Shown here in pieces: positions 44,279 through 51,793 of a stretch of DNA of 64,000 nucleotides; position 1 is the first letter of the stretch; each line of letters starts with the position of its first letter. Source of the DNA: Mariluticola halotolerans (GTDB taxonomy: Bacteria > Pseudomonadota > Alphaproteobacteria > Rhizobiales > Devosiaceae); NCBI RefSeq assembly GCF_021611515.1, contig NZ_CP090960.1, positions 2,710,001 to 2,774,000 of the forward strand, read 5' to 3'. The translations under genes and the position numbers were made by a program. A model generated the notes under the pieces. That model saw only the letters and a program-made list of their open reading frames with translations, did not search any database and was not told where the DNA came from.

Positions 44279-44677
44279 ATGAGCCTGCCCATTCACCACA
44301 TGATCCAGTCCGGCCCCCGGCCCGTGGCACCTTTCTCTCACGCCTGCGAGGCGGATGGCTGGGTGTTTGTGACCGGGCAAATGCCGACCGACCCGGACAA
44401 CCCCGAAGCGCCCTTGCCCGAGGGTATTGTGGCGCAAACCGCGCGGGTGATGGACAATCTGAAGATTGTGCTCGGCGGGATCGGCCTGTCTTTGGAAAAT
44501 GTCACTTTTGCGCGGGTCTATATCACCGAATTCGAGCGGGATTACGCGGCGATGAACGAGACCTATCAGAGCTATTTTACGCCCGGAAAATTACCGGGCC
44601 GCACCTGTGTGGGAGTGACGGGGCTGGCGGTAAACGCGCTGGTGGAGATCGATCTGATCGCGCGCCGGCCCGAGTGA
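44279..44677 (+). CDS. RidA family protein (second copy)
   Basis: A 132-residue RidA. The conserved GRTCVGVTGLAVNALVEIDLIA ending carries the arginine that binds the carboxylate of imine intermediates. It differs clearly from the RidA at 14207, which is of another RidA subfamily. The gene is alone, ended by a bidirectional terminator, and may be linked to the sugar-acid cluster downstream only by position. Confidence 0.9.
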   Translation: MSLPIHHMIQSGPRPVAPFSHACEADGWVFVTGQMPTDPDNPEAPLPEGIVAQTARVMDNLKIVLGGIGLSLENVTFARVYITEFERDYAAMNETYQSYFTPGKLPGRTCVGVTGLAVNALVEIDLIARRPE

Positions 44678-44685
44678 TGGTCATG

Positions 44686-44720
44686 AAAAAGGGGCGTCTC
44701 TTGGACGCCCCTTTTATTTT
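44686..44720. terminator. Bidirectional terminator
   Basis: AAAAAGGGGCGTC, loop TCTT, GACGCCCCTTTT followed by more T residues. It serves both the RidA gene (plus) and the fumarylacetoacetate hydrolase-like gene (minus). Confidence 0.93.
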
Positions 44721-45569
44721 TTATTGCGCGGCGACCGTGGTCTGCTGCTGTTCGCCAAGGCCTTCGATTGCCAGTTTCATGACCTGGCCGGGCTTGAGAT
44801 AAACCGGGTTCGGCTTGATCCCCATGCCGACGCCCGGGGGCGTGCCGGTGGTGATGATGTCGCCGGGCTGCAGGCTCATGAACTGGGACACGTAATGGAC
44901 GAGGAACTGCACGCCATAAACCATGGTTTTGGTGGAGCCGTCCTGATAGCGATGGCCGTCGACATCGAGCCACATTTTCAGGTTTTGCGGATCCGCGATC
45001 TCGTCGCGGGTCACGAGCCAGGGGCCGATCGGGCCGAAGGTGTCGGCAGACTTGCCCTTTACCCACTGGCCGGAATGCTCAATCTGGAAGGCACGTTCCG
45101 AGACGTCATTGACGACGCAGTAACCGGCCACGTGATCCATGGCATTAGCTTCGTCCACATAGCGGGCTTCCTTGCCGATCACCACGCCGAGCTCAACTTC
45201 CCAGTCGGTTTTCTCGGATTTGCGCGGGATGATGACGTCATCATTGGGGCCGCAAATGGCGCTGGTTGCCTTCATGAACATGACCGGTTCGGGCGGTACT
45301 TCGAGGCCGGATTCGGCGGCGTGATCGGCATAGTTGAGGCCGATGCAGATGAACTTGCCGGTCTGGCCGACACAAGGGCCGACGCGGTCGCCGGCATCGA
45401 GCTGGGGCAGGCTTGCAATATCGGCTGCGCGAATCTTGTCCAGACCCTGAGGGGTCAGTACATCGCCGGCAATGTCGCTGACAATCGATGACAGGTCGCG
45501 GATTGTGCCGTCGCTGTGCAGGATTGCGGGTTTTTCGGCGCCCTTGTTGCCGACACGCATAAGTTTCAT
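44721..45569 (-). CDS. Fumarylacetoacetate hydrolase family protein (2,4-diketo-3-deoxy-sugar acid hydrolase-like)
   Basis: A 282-residue FAH-fold enzyme. GKFICIGLNYADHAAESG, DWEVELGVVIG (metal glutamates) and YCVVNDVSERAFQ carry the metal-binding core; GDIITTGTPPGVG is the family signature. It is last in a minus-strand set after the fuconolactonase-like, FucU and GntR genes. In oxidative L-fucose or L-rhamnose breakdown a close relative cleaves 2,4-diketo-3-deoxy-L-fuconate to pyruvate and L-lactate. That role is inferred from context. TGAGGAG upstream supports the start. Confidence 0.87.
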   Translation of the reverse strand: MKLMRVGNKGAEKPAILHSDGTIRDLSSIVSDIAGDVLTPQGLDKIRAADIASLPQLDAGDRVGPCVGQTGKFICIGLNYADHAAESGLEVPPEPVMFMKATSAICGPNDDVIIPRKSEKTDWEVELGVVIGKEARYVDEANAMDHVAGYCVVNDVSERAFQIEHSGQWVKGKSADTFGPIGPWLVTRDEIADPQNLKMWLDVDGHRYQDGSTKTMVYGVQFLVHYVSQFMSLQPGDIITTGTPPGVGMGIKPNPVYLKPGQVMKLAIEGLGEQQQTTVAAQ

Positions 45570-45662
45570 GGAAGTTTCTCCTCAAGTGTTGATGATGTTA
45601 AAGCCCGCAGGACAAGGCCCTTGCGGTATTTGGGGATGAATGAAAGTGATAATCGGCGGCGC

Positions 45663-46487
45663 TCAGGCTCCGATGCGGTAGAAGCTGGCGGCGGTGCCCC
45701 CGAATATTTTGGCCTGATCCCCGGCATCGGGCACAAAGCTTTGGGCCAGGGCATGCCAGGTCAGGTAGTCGCTGGCCAGGTTGAGAACCGGCCAGTCTGA
45801 TCCCCACATCACCCGGTCTGCCCCAAAGCAGTCGAGAATGTGGGTGGCGTAGGGCTGGATGCTCTCTGCTGTCCAGTCCGGACCACTTTCATTGATTATG
45901 CCGGAAAGTTTGCAAAAGGCATTTGTTTCGTCCGCGATGCGGGCCATGGCAATGGCCCAGTCGTCAAAGGCGTCGTCGCGGATTTGCGGCTTCAGACAGT
46001 GATCGATCACGACGCGCATGTCCGGATATTTCTCGAACAGGCGGAGGAACGGGGCAGCGTGCACGGGCAGGCCCAATGCATCAAGGCTCAAATCGAGGTC
46101 GCGCACCGCGTCATAGGCCCAGGCAATACCCGGCCGGTGCATCCATTCAGGATCAGGAATGTCCTGCACCATGGGCCGGACGCCGGCGAATTTTTTGTGG
46201 CCCGCCAGGCGTTCCATATGACGGATATGATCGCGATCCTCAAAATCGACCCAGCCAACCACCTTGCCGACAAAATCTGTCGCATCGGCAAGGCCGAGCA
46301 TATATTCGGTCTCTTCCACCGAGGGGGCGGCCTGCACCAGCACGGTCTTTTCCGTGCCGGTATCCGCCAGCAGGGGTTGCAGATCTTTTGGGCCGAAATC
46401 CCTGTAGATTGGCGCAAGGCTGTCCGTCAGCCAGCCGTAATCACGACGGGCGATGGACCAGAAATGCTGATGGGCATCAATGCGCAT
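45663..46487 (-). CDS. Amidohydrolase, L-fuconolactonase-like (COG3618)
   Basis: A 274-residue TIM-barrel metal hydrolase. The opening MRIDAHQHFW provides two metal histidines, VVIDHCLKPQIRD a third, and MWGSDWPVLNLAS the catalytic aspartate. This layout matches L-fucono-1,5-lactonase and L-rhamnono-lactonase. Between FucU (23 bases away) and the FAH-type gene, a lactonase role fits. An AAGGA motif precedes ATG 46487. Confidence 0.88.
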   Translation of the reverse strand: MRIDAHQHFWSIARRDYGWLTDSLAPIYRDFGPKDLQPLLADTGTEKTVLVQAAPSVEETEYMLGLADATDFVGKVVGWVDFEDRDHIRHMERLAGHKKFAGVRPMVQDIPDPEWMHRPGIAWAYDAVRDLDLSLDALGLPVHAAPFLRLFEKYPDMRVVIDHCLKPQIRDDAFDDWAIAMARIADETNAFCKLSGIINESGPDWTAESIQPYATHILDCFGADRVMWGSDWPVLNLASDYLTWHALAQSFVPDAGDQAKIFGGTAASFYRIGA

Positions 46488-46509
46488 GGGAGACGATCCT
46501 TGTCCGTCG

Positions 46510-46944
46510 TTACCCTTGAGGGTGTACGACGCCTTTCTTCAAAATAATATTGCCATAGAGACGCCGCTCGCCGGTCTGGACAACTGCATAGGCAGTCTCT
46601 GCGCGTTCGTAGAACTTGAAGCGCTCGCGGCGGGACATGTGCACCTCGGGCTCGTATCTGGCAATGATATCGGCGAATTCTTTCATGATCGGTTCTTCCC
46701 GGTCAGGGTCGCCCACCACTTCCATCAGAACCGCGCAATCGGGGACGAATTCATCGAGCGGCAGCACGGTCATGATGGCATCCAGCACATCGGTTGCGCT
46801 GTGGCCGTCCATGCGCACCAGTTCGGGCCCGGCGCTGGTGCCGGGATAATTGGCGTCAACAATCGCGATTTCATCGCCATGTCCCATGGATTGCAGGACG
46901 TGAAGCAGGTCGGGGCCGAGAAGGGGCGAAATTCCCTTGAGCAT
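46510..46944 (-). CDS. fucU: L-fucose mutarotase FucU (RbsD/FucU family)
   Basis: A 144-residue protein with the family motif MGHGDEIAIVDANYP near residues 20-34 and the YGNIILKKGVV ending. FucU interconverts the anomers of fucose, and RbsD those of ribose. The fucose-type assignment rests on the full-length FucU layout and the lactonase and hydrolase neighbours. AGGAAG precedes ATG 46944. It is upstream of the lactonase-like gene in the same operon. Confidence 0.88.
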   Translation of the reverse strand: MLKGISPLLGPDLLHVLQSMGHGDEIAIVDANYPGTSAGPELVRMDGHSATDVLDAIMTVLPLDEFVPDCAVLMEVVGDPDREEPIMKEFADIIARYEPEVHMSRRERFKFYERAETAYAVVQTGERRLYGNIILKKGVVHPQG

Positions 46945-46970
46945 GGTGATCTTCCTGAATAAGGGGCCGT

Positions 46971-47720
46971 TCAGGCGCCCGTTGGTGTTTTGGGAGCGTC
47001 CGCAAAATCCGCTCCGTCGGCAAAATGTTGCGGTTCCCGTTTGGCAAAAGCCAGGACCTCGGCCATGACCGCGTCGATATGATCGCGCATGGCGCTGGCG
47101 GCCTGATCCGGATTGCGGGCAAGGATTGCCTGATAAATGCGTTCGTGTTCGGCAAGGGTTGGCGCAATGCGCTGGTTGGAGGTGATCAGCCGCCGGGCCC
47201 GGTCCACATTGGCGCGGACATTGTCGATAATGGCTTTGACCTTACCGAACTGCATGGCGGTGAACAATAGTTCGTGGAAGGCGCAGTCGCTTTGATGAAA
47301 ACGCTCGGCGTCATTGCTTTGGGCGGCTTCGCGCTGCTTTTCAAGGCTCGCGGCCAGCATTTGCGGCAGGTCGGGAATATCGGCCTGCACGAGGGTGCGC
47401 ACCGCCTCTGCCTCAATGGCGCGGCGAATAAGCATGTGTTCGGATACATCGGCAATGCGGATGAGCGCAACTGTGGTGCCACGCTGGGGCTGGATATCGA
47501 CCAGACCTTCATTCTGCAAACGGGCCAGCGCTTCGGAAACGGGAAAGCGCGATACGCCCAGCCGTGCGCAGATCGCCAGCTTGTCGATCAGGTCACCAGG
47601 GCGCATTTCCAGCGTCACAATTGCCTGGCGCAGGGCATCGGTAACGTGACTGGTTACATTGCCGCGCTGGATTGTTGTGCCGGCCTCAAGAAAATCGTAT
47701 GACGTGGCTTTCGTTTCCAT
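46971..47720 (-). CDS. GntR family regulator, FadR/FCD type
   Basis: A 249-residue regulator. The winged helix at about 20-90 has LAICARLGVSRFPVSEALARLQNEGLV. The FCD ligand domain (about 95-230) with metal-binding histidines (FHELLF and MRDHIDAV) usually binds a carboxylic acid. A perfect palindrome sits directly before its start, suggesting autoregulation and control of the divergent UxaA-type gene. It is the local regulator of the fucose-type cluster. Confidence 0.92.
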   Translation of the reverse strand: METKATSYDFLEAGTTIQRGNVTSHVTDALRQAIVTLEMRPGDLIDKLAICARLGVSRFPVSEALARLQNEGLVDIQPQRGTTVALIRIADVSEHMLIRRAIEAEAVRTLVQADIPDLPQMLAASLEKQREAAQSNDAERFHQSDCAFHELLFTAMQFGKVKAIIDNVRANVDRARRLITSNQRIAPTLAEHERIYQAILARNPDQAASAMRDHIDAVMAEVLAFAKREPQHFADGADFADAPKTPTGA

Positions 47721-47721
47721 G

Positions 47722-47733
47722 CTAACATGTTAG
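47722..47733. promoter_or_regulatory. Perfect 12-bp palindrome before the GntR start
   Basis: CTAACATGTTAG lies one base upstream of the GntR ATG and 88 bases before the divergent dehydratase start. The position and symmetry suggest the GntR-family regulator's own operator. Confidence 0.6.
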
Positions 47734-47821
47734 TGTGAAGCGGTGGGGTTGCGCAAGAGGCAACCTGTCCCGCACAATTTTTGCCCAGAATTCCAATAAG
47801 ATCAAATGGCCGGTAATCGCT

Positions 47822-49354
47822 ATGTCTGAAGTTCAATCCGCTCCGCGTACCCTCGTTCTCAATACCCGTGACAATATTGGCGTGGCGCTGGCCGTGCTGG
47901 ATGTGGGGGTGAAAACCGCGGAGGGGGTGACCGTGACCAAGCGTATCCCCAAGGGCCACAAGTTTGCCATTCAGCCGATTGCCACGGGTGAGCCGGTGAA
48001 AAAATTCGGTCAGATCATCGGTTTTGCCAGTCAGGATATTGCGCCGGGGGACTGGGTGCATGAACACAATACCGGCATGGGCGAACTGCACCACGACTAC
48101 GCCTTTAGCGAGGGCGCGCATGATGAGGCCATTCTGCCGGTTGCGGAGCAGGCGACCTTTCAGGGTTACCGGCGGGCCAATGGCAAAGTGGGCACGCGCA
48201 ATTATATCGGCATTCTGACCAGCGTGAATTGTTCCACAACGGTTGCCGGGTTCATTGCCCAGGAAATCGAGCGCTCGGGCATTCTTGATGATTATCCGAA
48301 TATCGATGGCATTGTGGCGCTGAAGCAGGCCAATGGCTGTGTGATCGATTATCGCGGGGTAATATTTGACCTGCTCAAGCGCACCACCTGGGGCTATGCG
48401 ACCAATCCCAATATGGGCGGTGTGTTGATGGTGGGGCTGGGGTGCGAGGGTTTCCAGATCCCGAAATTCAAGGAAGCCTATAATGTTGAGGAAAGCACCA
48501 CGTTCCGCACCATGACCATTCAGGAGGTCGGTGGGACGCGCAAAACCGTTGCAGCGGGTGTGGCGGCGGTCAAGGAAATGCTGCCCATCGTCAATGCGGC
48601 CAAGCGCGAAACCGTGCCGGCTTCGGAACTGGTATTGGCGCTGCAATGCGGCGGTTCGGATGGTTATTCGGGCATCACGGCCAATCCCGCTCTTGGCGTT
48701 GCCGCTGATATTCTGGTCAGGAATGGCGGCACGGCAATCCTGTCGGAAACCCCGGAAATCTATGGGGCCGAACATTTGCTGACCCGCCGGGCCAAGAACC
48801 GCGAAGTGGGCGAAAAACTGATCGATATCATCCATTGGTGGGAAGAATACGCCGAGCGTAATCTGATGGAGATGAACAATAATCCCTCGCCGGGCAACAA
48901 GCTGGGCGGGCTGACAACCATTCTGGAAAAATCCCTCGGGGCGGCGGCCAAGGGCGGCACCACCAATCTCAATGCGGTTTATCACTATGCCGAACCGGTG
49001 ACCGAGAAGGGTTTTGTGTTCATGGACACACCCGGTTATGACCCTGTTTCTGCCACGGGCCAGGTGGCGGGGGGTGCCAATATGTTGTGCTTTACCACCG
49101 GACGCGGTTCGGCCTATGGCTGCAAACCTACCCCCTCGATCAAGATCGCGACCAATAGCGATGTCTATGAAAAGATGATCGAGGACATGGATATCAATGG
49201 CGGCGATGTGCTGGACGGGGTGTCTTTGCAGGAAAAGGGCGAGGAAATTTTCGCCCGCATTCTGGCGGTCGCTTCCGGCGAGAAGTCCAAATCAGAACAG
49301 CTCGGCTATGGCGACAACGAGTTTGTGCCCTGGCAGATCGGGGCGACGTTCTAG
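47822..49354 (+). CDS. UxaA family dehydratase (altronate/galactarate dehydratase-like)
   Basis: A 510-residue protein combining an N-terminal SAF domain (about 1-95, ending WVHEHNTGM) and a UxaA/GarD catalytic domain. Conserved GYRRANGKVGTRNYIGIL, ALKQANGC, LALQCGGSDGYSGITANPA and MDTPGYDPVSATGQVAGGANM are present, with cysteines that can bind iron. It dehydrates a sugar acid such as D-altronate, D-galactarate or, in this context, possibly L-fuconate. The frame upstream of 47822 begins near the operator and is not used. It is divergent from the GntR operon. Confidence 0.9.
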   Translation: MSEVQSAPRTLVLNTRDNIGVALAVLDVGVKTAEGVTVTKRIPKGHKFAIQPIATGEPVKKFGQIIGFASQDIAPGDWVHEHNTGMGELHHDYAFSEGAHDEAILPVAEQATFQGYRRANGKVGTRNYIGILTSVNCSTTVAGFIAQEIERSGILDDYPNIDGIVALKQANGCVIDYRGVIFDLLKRTTWGYATNPNMGGVLMVGLGCEGFQIPKFKEAYNVEESTTFRTMTIQEVGGTRKTVAAGVAAVKEMLPIVNAAKRETVPASELVLALQCGGSDGYSGITANPALGVAADILVRNGGTAILSETPEIYGAEHLLTRRAKNREVGEKLIDIIHWWEEYAERNLMEMNNNPSPGNKLGGLTTILEKSLGAAAKGGTTNLNAVYHYAEPVTEKGFVFMDTPGYDPVSATGQVAGGANMLCFTTGRGSAYGCKPTPSIKIATNSDVYEKMIEDMDINGGDVLDGVSLQEKGEEIFARILAVASGEKSKSEQLGYGDNEFVPWQIGATF

Positions 49355-49437
49355 GCCGGGGGGCTTTCACGGTTCAGCAAATGGCGTAGGCTGTGCCCCG
49401 GATCATCCATTGTGGGGGGTCACAGGGGGAGGGGCAT

Positions 49438-49713
49438 ATGAGCCAGATTCACGTTCGGATCACAGGGCGCGTGCAGGGCGTTGGTTTCCGCTTATGGGTC
49501 GCTGAGCAGGCCGGGGCTTTCGGCCTGTCCGGCTGGGTGTGCAATAAAAGCGATGGCGCGGTCGAGGCTGTTTTTGCCGGTGATCAGGCGGCTGTCAGCG
49601 AAATGCTCAACCGGCTTTGGCAGGGGCCGTCAGGGGCCAGGGTCACGGATGTGGCCCCGGAGCCATACGAGGATGAAGTGCTGCAGGGCTTTGAGGTGCG
49701 CGACGACGGGTAG
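49438..49713 (+). CDS. acyP: Acylphosphatase
   Basis: A 91-residue ferredoxin-like fold enzyme. The phosphate-binding GRVQGVGFRLW holds the catalytic arginine, and CNKSDGAVEAVF holds the conserved asparagine. It hydrolyses carboxyl-phosphate bonds in the cytosol. GGGGGAGGGG just upstream of ATG 49438 is a very strong ribosome-binding site. The gene is a housekeeping function, not tied to the sugar cluster. Confidence 0.95.
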   Translation: MSQIHVRITGRVQGVGFRLWVAEQAGAFGLSGWVCNKSDGAVEAVFAGDQAAVSEMLNRLWQGPSGARVTDVAPEPYEDEVLQGFEVRDDG

Positions 49714-49766
49714 AAAAGCGTATCCTCGCGAGTCCGCGCGCTTTTGATCTTAGGCTTCCTCATACG

Positions 49767-49803
49767 CCCCTTCTCCCTCGGGTCAAACCCGAGGGAGAAG
49801 GGG
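49767..49803. repeat. Perfect 17-bp hairpin between convergent genes
   Basis: CCCCTTCTCCCTCGGGT, loop CAA, ACCCGAGGGAGAAGGGG. No T-run follows on either strand. It resembles widely dispersed CCCTCGGGT-type palindromes and may act as a weak bidirectional terminator or an mRNA-stabilising hairpin. Confidence 0.85.
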
Positions 49804-49834
49804 AGAGGTCATCTTGCTGCGTGCGTGACGATGG

Positions 49835-50752
49835 CTAGGGCCGCTGTACGCCGTTCGTGGTCGTATAAAGGATATGAATACTGTCGGTTGCGGCGATGAA
49901 CAGCTGATGGCGCTTGGGGCCACCAAAGGTCAGGTTGGCGACGGGTTTCGGGGTGCGGATCTTGCCGATCAGGACACCGGAGGCGGTGTAGACCTGAACG
50001 CCGTCCCCTGAGGAAGTCCAGACATGGCCTTCGACATCACAACGCAGGCCATCGGGCAGGCCGGGACTGACCTCGGCAAAGACCTCGCCGCCCGAGAGGT
50101 TGTTGTTTTTGTTGACCCTGAATGCGCGGATATGATGGGGGCGGTCCGGGCCGTGGCTAAAGCCGCTGTCAGCGATGTAGAGTATCGTTTCATCAGGTGA
50201 AAAAGCCAGCCCGTTCGGGCGGTCAAAATCAGAAACGACAACCTTGAGTTTGCCGCTTGCGGGATCGAGGCAATAAACGTAGCAGCCATCCTGTTCCTGC
50301 TTTGCCTTGTACCCCTCGTAATCGCTTTCAATGCCATAGGCGGGGTCGGTGAACCAGATCGAGCCATCGGACTTGACCACGGCATCATTGGGCGAATTGA
50401 GCTTTTTGCCCTGATAGCTGTCGGCGAGGACGGTAATCCGGCCATCAAGCTCGGTGCGTTCCACCCGGCGATGGCCGTGGGAACAGGAGATCAGCCGTCC
50501 CTCGCGGTCCCTTGTATTGCCGTTGATATAGCCGGCCTGGGCGCGGAATACCGAGGTGCCGACACCCGGGATATAGCGCATCAGGCGGTCATTGGGGATG
50601 TCGCTCCACAGCAGGTAATTGCCATCGGCAAACCAGACCGGCCCCTCGGCCCAGCGGCAATCGGCGTGGATGGTGTCGAGCTGGGCACTGCCCCGGACCA
50701 GGCGGCGGAACTCGGCTTCGAAATGTTCGTATAGGGCGCTGGAGCTGGCCAT
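49835..50752 (-). CDS. SMP-30/gluconolactonase family sugar lactonase
   Basis: A 305-residue six-bladed beta-propeller. Metal ligands of this family are expected in EGPVWF (Glu), the SPNDAVVKSDG asparagine and the FDRPNGLAFSPDE region with ADSGF. It hydrolyses aldonolactones. GGGAGGAC upstream sets ATG 50752. It lies near the fucose-type genes but on the opposite side of the dehydratase and acylphosphatase; a second lactonase for the same or another sugar acid is possible. Confidence 0.87.
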   Translation of the reverse strand: MASSSALYEHFEAEFRRLVRGSAQLDTIHADCRWAEGPVWFADGNYLLWSDIPNDRLMRYIPGVGTSVFRAQAGYINGNTRDREGRLISCSHGHRRVERTELDGRITVLADSYQGKKLNSPNDAVVKSDGSIWFTDPAYGIESDYEGYKAKQEQDGCYVYCLDPASGKLKVVVSDFDRPNGLAFSPDETILYIADSGFSHGPDRPHHIRAFRVNKNNNLSGGEVFAEVSPGLPDGLRCDVEGHVWTSSGDGVQVYTASGVLIGKIRTPKPVANLTFGGPKRHQLFIAATDSIHILYTTTNGVQRP

Positions 50753-50811
50753 GATGTCCTCCCTGAGATGATGGATCAAGCAAAGCCGATCCGGGGGGCT
50801 GGTGCAAGCGT

Positions 50812-51216
50812 TCAGAGCCGGATCAGGCCTGCTTCGGTGGGGGCGAAACCGCATTTTTCGTAAAAGGCGCGCAAGGGCGGTTCGAAATCGACATGCAGGT
50901 GCCGCATGCCGCGGTCGCGGGCGGTGGTGATGGCGGTTTTCACCAGCAGGCTGCCAAGGCCGCTACGGCGCAATTCGGGATGGACAATGGGATCGAGCAG
51001 AAAACCATGGGCGTCGCCATCACTTGCCACCTTGACGAAGCCGACCAGCCGGGTGCCTTCATGGGCTGTCAGATGCAACAGGCAGGCGCGCAGGGTTCTC
51101 TGGAAGCGGAGCGGTTCGGCATCGTTCTTCCATGCGGCACGCCACAAAGCTCCCAATTCCTTGTCGGAGGGGAAGCTGTCGGTGCGAATCTCGATATCTG
51201 CATTGGGCCCTGTCAT
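50812..51216 (-). CDS. GNAT family N-acetyltransferase
   Basis: A 134-residue acetyltransferase. The acetyl-CoA loop is HPELRRSGLGSLLV (about 78-91), and FYEKCGFAPTEAGLI closes the fold. Mature size is short for the family but complete. No partner genes are evident, and the substrate is unknown. Confidence 0.88.
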   Translation of the reverse strand: MTGPNADIEIRTDSFPSDKELGALWRAAWKNDAEPLRFQRTLRACLLHLTAHEGTRLVGFVKVASDGDAHGFLLDPIVHPELRRSGLGSLLVKTAITTARDRGMRHLHVDFEPPLRAFYEKCGFAPTEAGLIRL

Positions 51217-51301
51217 GAAAGCGAGAACGTAGCGGTTTAAACGCCGCTGTCGAGGGGGCAGAATGATTTGCCCCCCGGCATCAGGGAGATGTGGATTTGG
51301 T

Positions 51302-51709
51302 CTATGCCTGTTTGGCAGATGTCAGGCCGGCAAGCCCTTCGATAATCGGGCAGTGCGGGCGATCATTGCCATCGCAGGCATTGGCCAGTGTGCTCAGGGT
51401 GTCGCGCATTTCGCGCATCAGGGTAATCCGGGCATCGAGTTCTGCGAGATGGTTTTGAGCCAGCGCCTTCACATCGGCGCTGGAGCGGTCCCGGTCTTCC
51501 CACAATCGCAGCAGGTCGCGGATTTCGGGAATGGAAAAGCCCAGATCGCGTGCACGGCGGACAAAGCCGAGCCGGTGAATATCTGCGTGATCATAATCCC
51601 GGTAATTGCTCTCCCGGCGCGGGGCAGGCGGAATGAGACCAATGGCTTCATAGTGCCGGATCATCTTGGCGGAAACGCCTGTGGTGCGTGCAACATCGCT
51701 TATCTGCAT
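51302..51709 (-). CDS. cueR: CueR-type copper-responsive MerR regulator
   Basis: A 135-residue MerR protein. The winged helix MQISDVARTTGVSAKMIRHYEAIGLI is typical, followed by the dimer coiled coil. The C-terminal metal loop ACDGNDRPHCPII supplies two cysteines spaced as in CueR/HmrR for Cu(I) or Ag(I). It is divergent from the copper ATPase gene, whose promoter carries a matching MerR dyad. ATG 51709 is chosen because MerR proteins begin with this MxISxVA segment. Confidence 0.92.
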   Translation of the reverse strand: MQISDVARTTGVSAKMIRHYEAIGLIPPAPRRESNYRDYDHADIHRLGFVRRARDLGFSIPEIRDLLRLWEDRDRSSADVKALAQNHLAELDARITLMREMRDTLSTLANACDGNDRPHCPIIEGLAGLTSAKQA

Positions 51710-51736
51710 AAATTCGGCTCCCAAGGGGAAAACTGC

Positions 51737-51760
51737 TTGACCTTACCATGATGGGAAGGT
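51737..51760 (+). promoter_or_regulatory. CueR-type promoter and dyad upstream of copA
   Basis: TTGACC (51737-51742) is the -35 box. The dyad ACCTTACCAT, G, ATGGGAAGGT (51740-51760) has one mismatch between arms and matches the MerR/CueR ACCTTnnnn...AAGGT operator. The -10 is not well matched at 19-base spacing, as expected for a regulator that must distort the DNA. Confidence 0.88.
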
Positions 51761-51793
51761 GCACATCATATAGGCTTGATCAAGGAGATTGCC

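Noticed and set aside
47654-48985. 443-codon minus-strand frame
   Set aside because: It is opposite the UxaA-family dehydratase and the GntR start; composition is that of an antisense frame.
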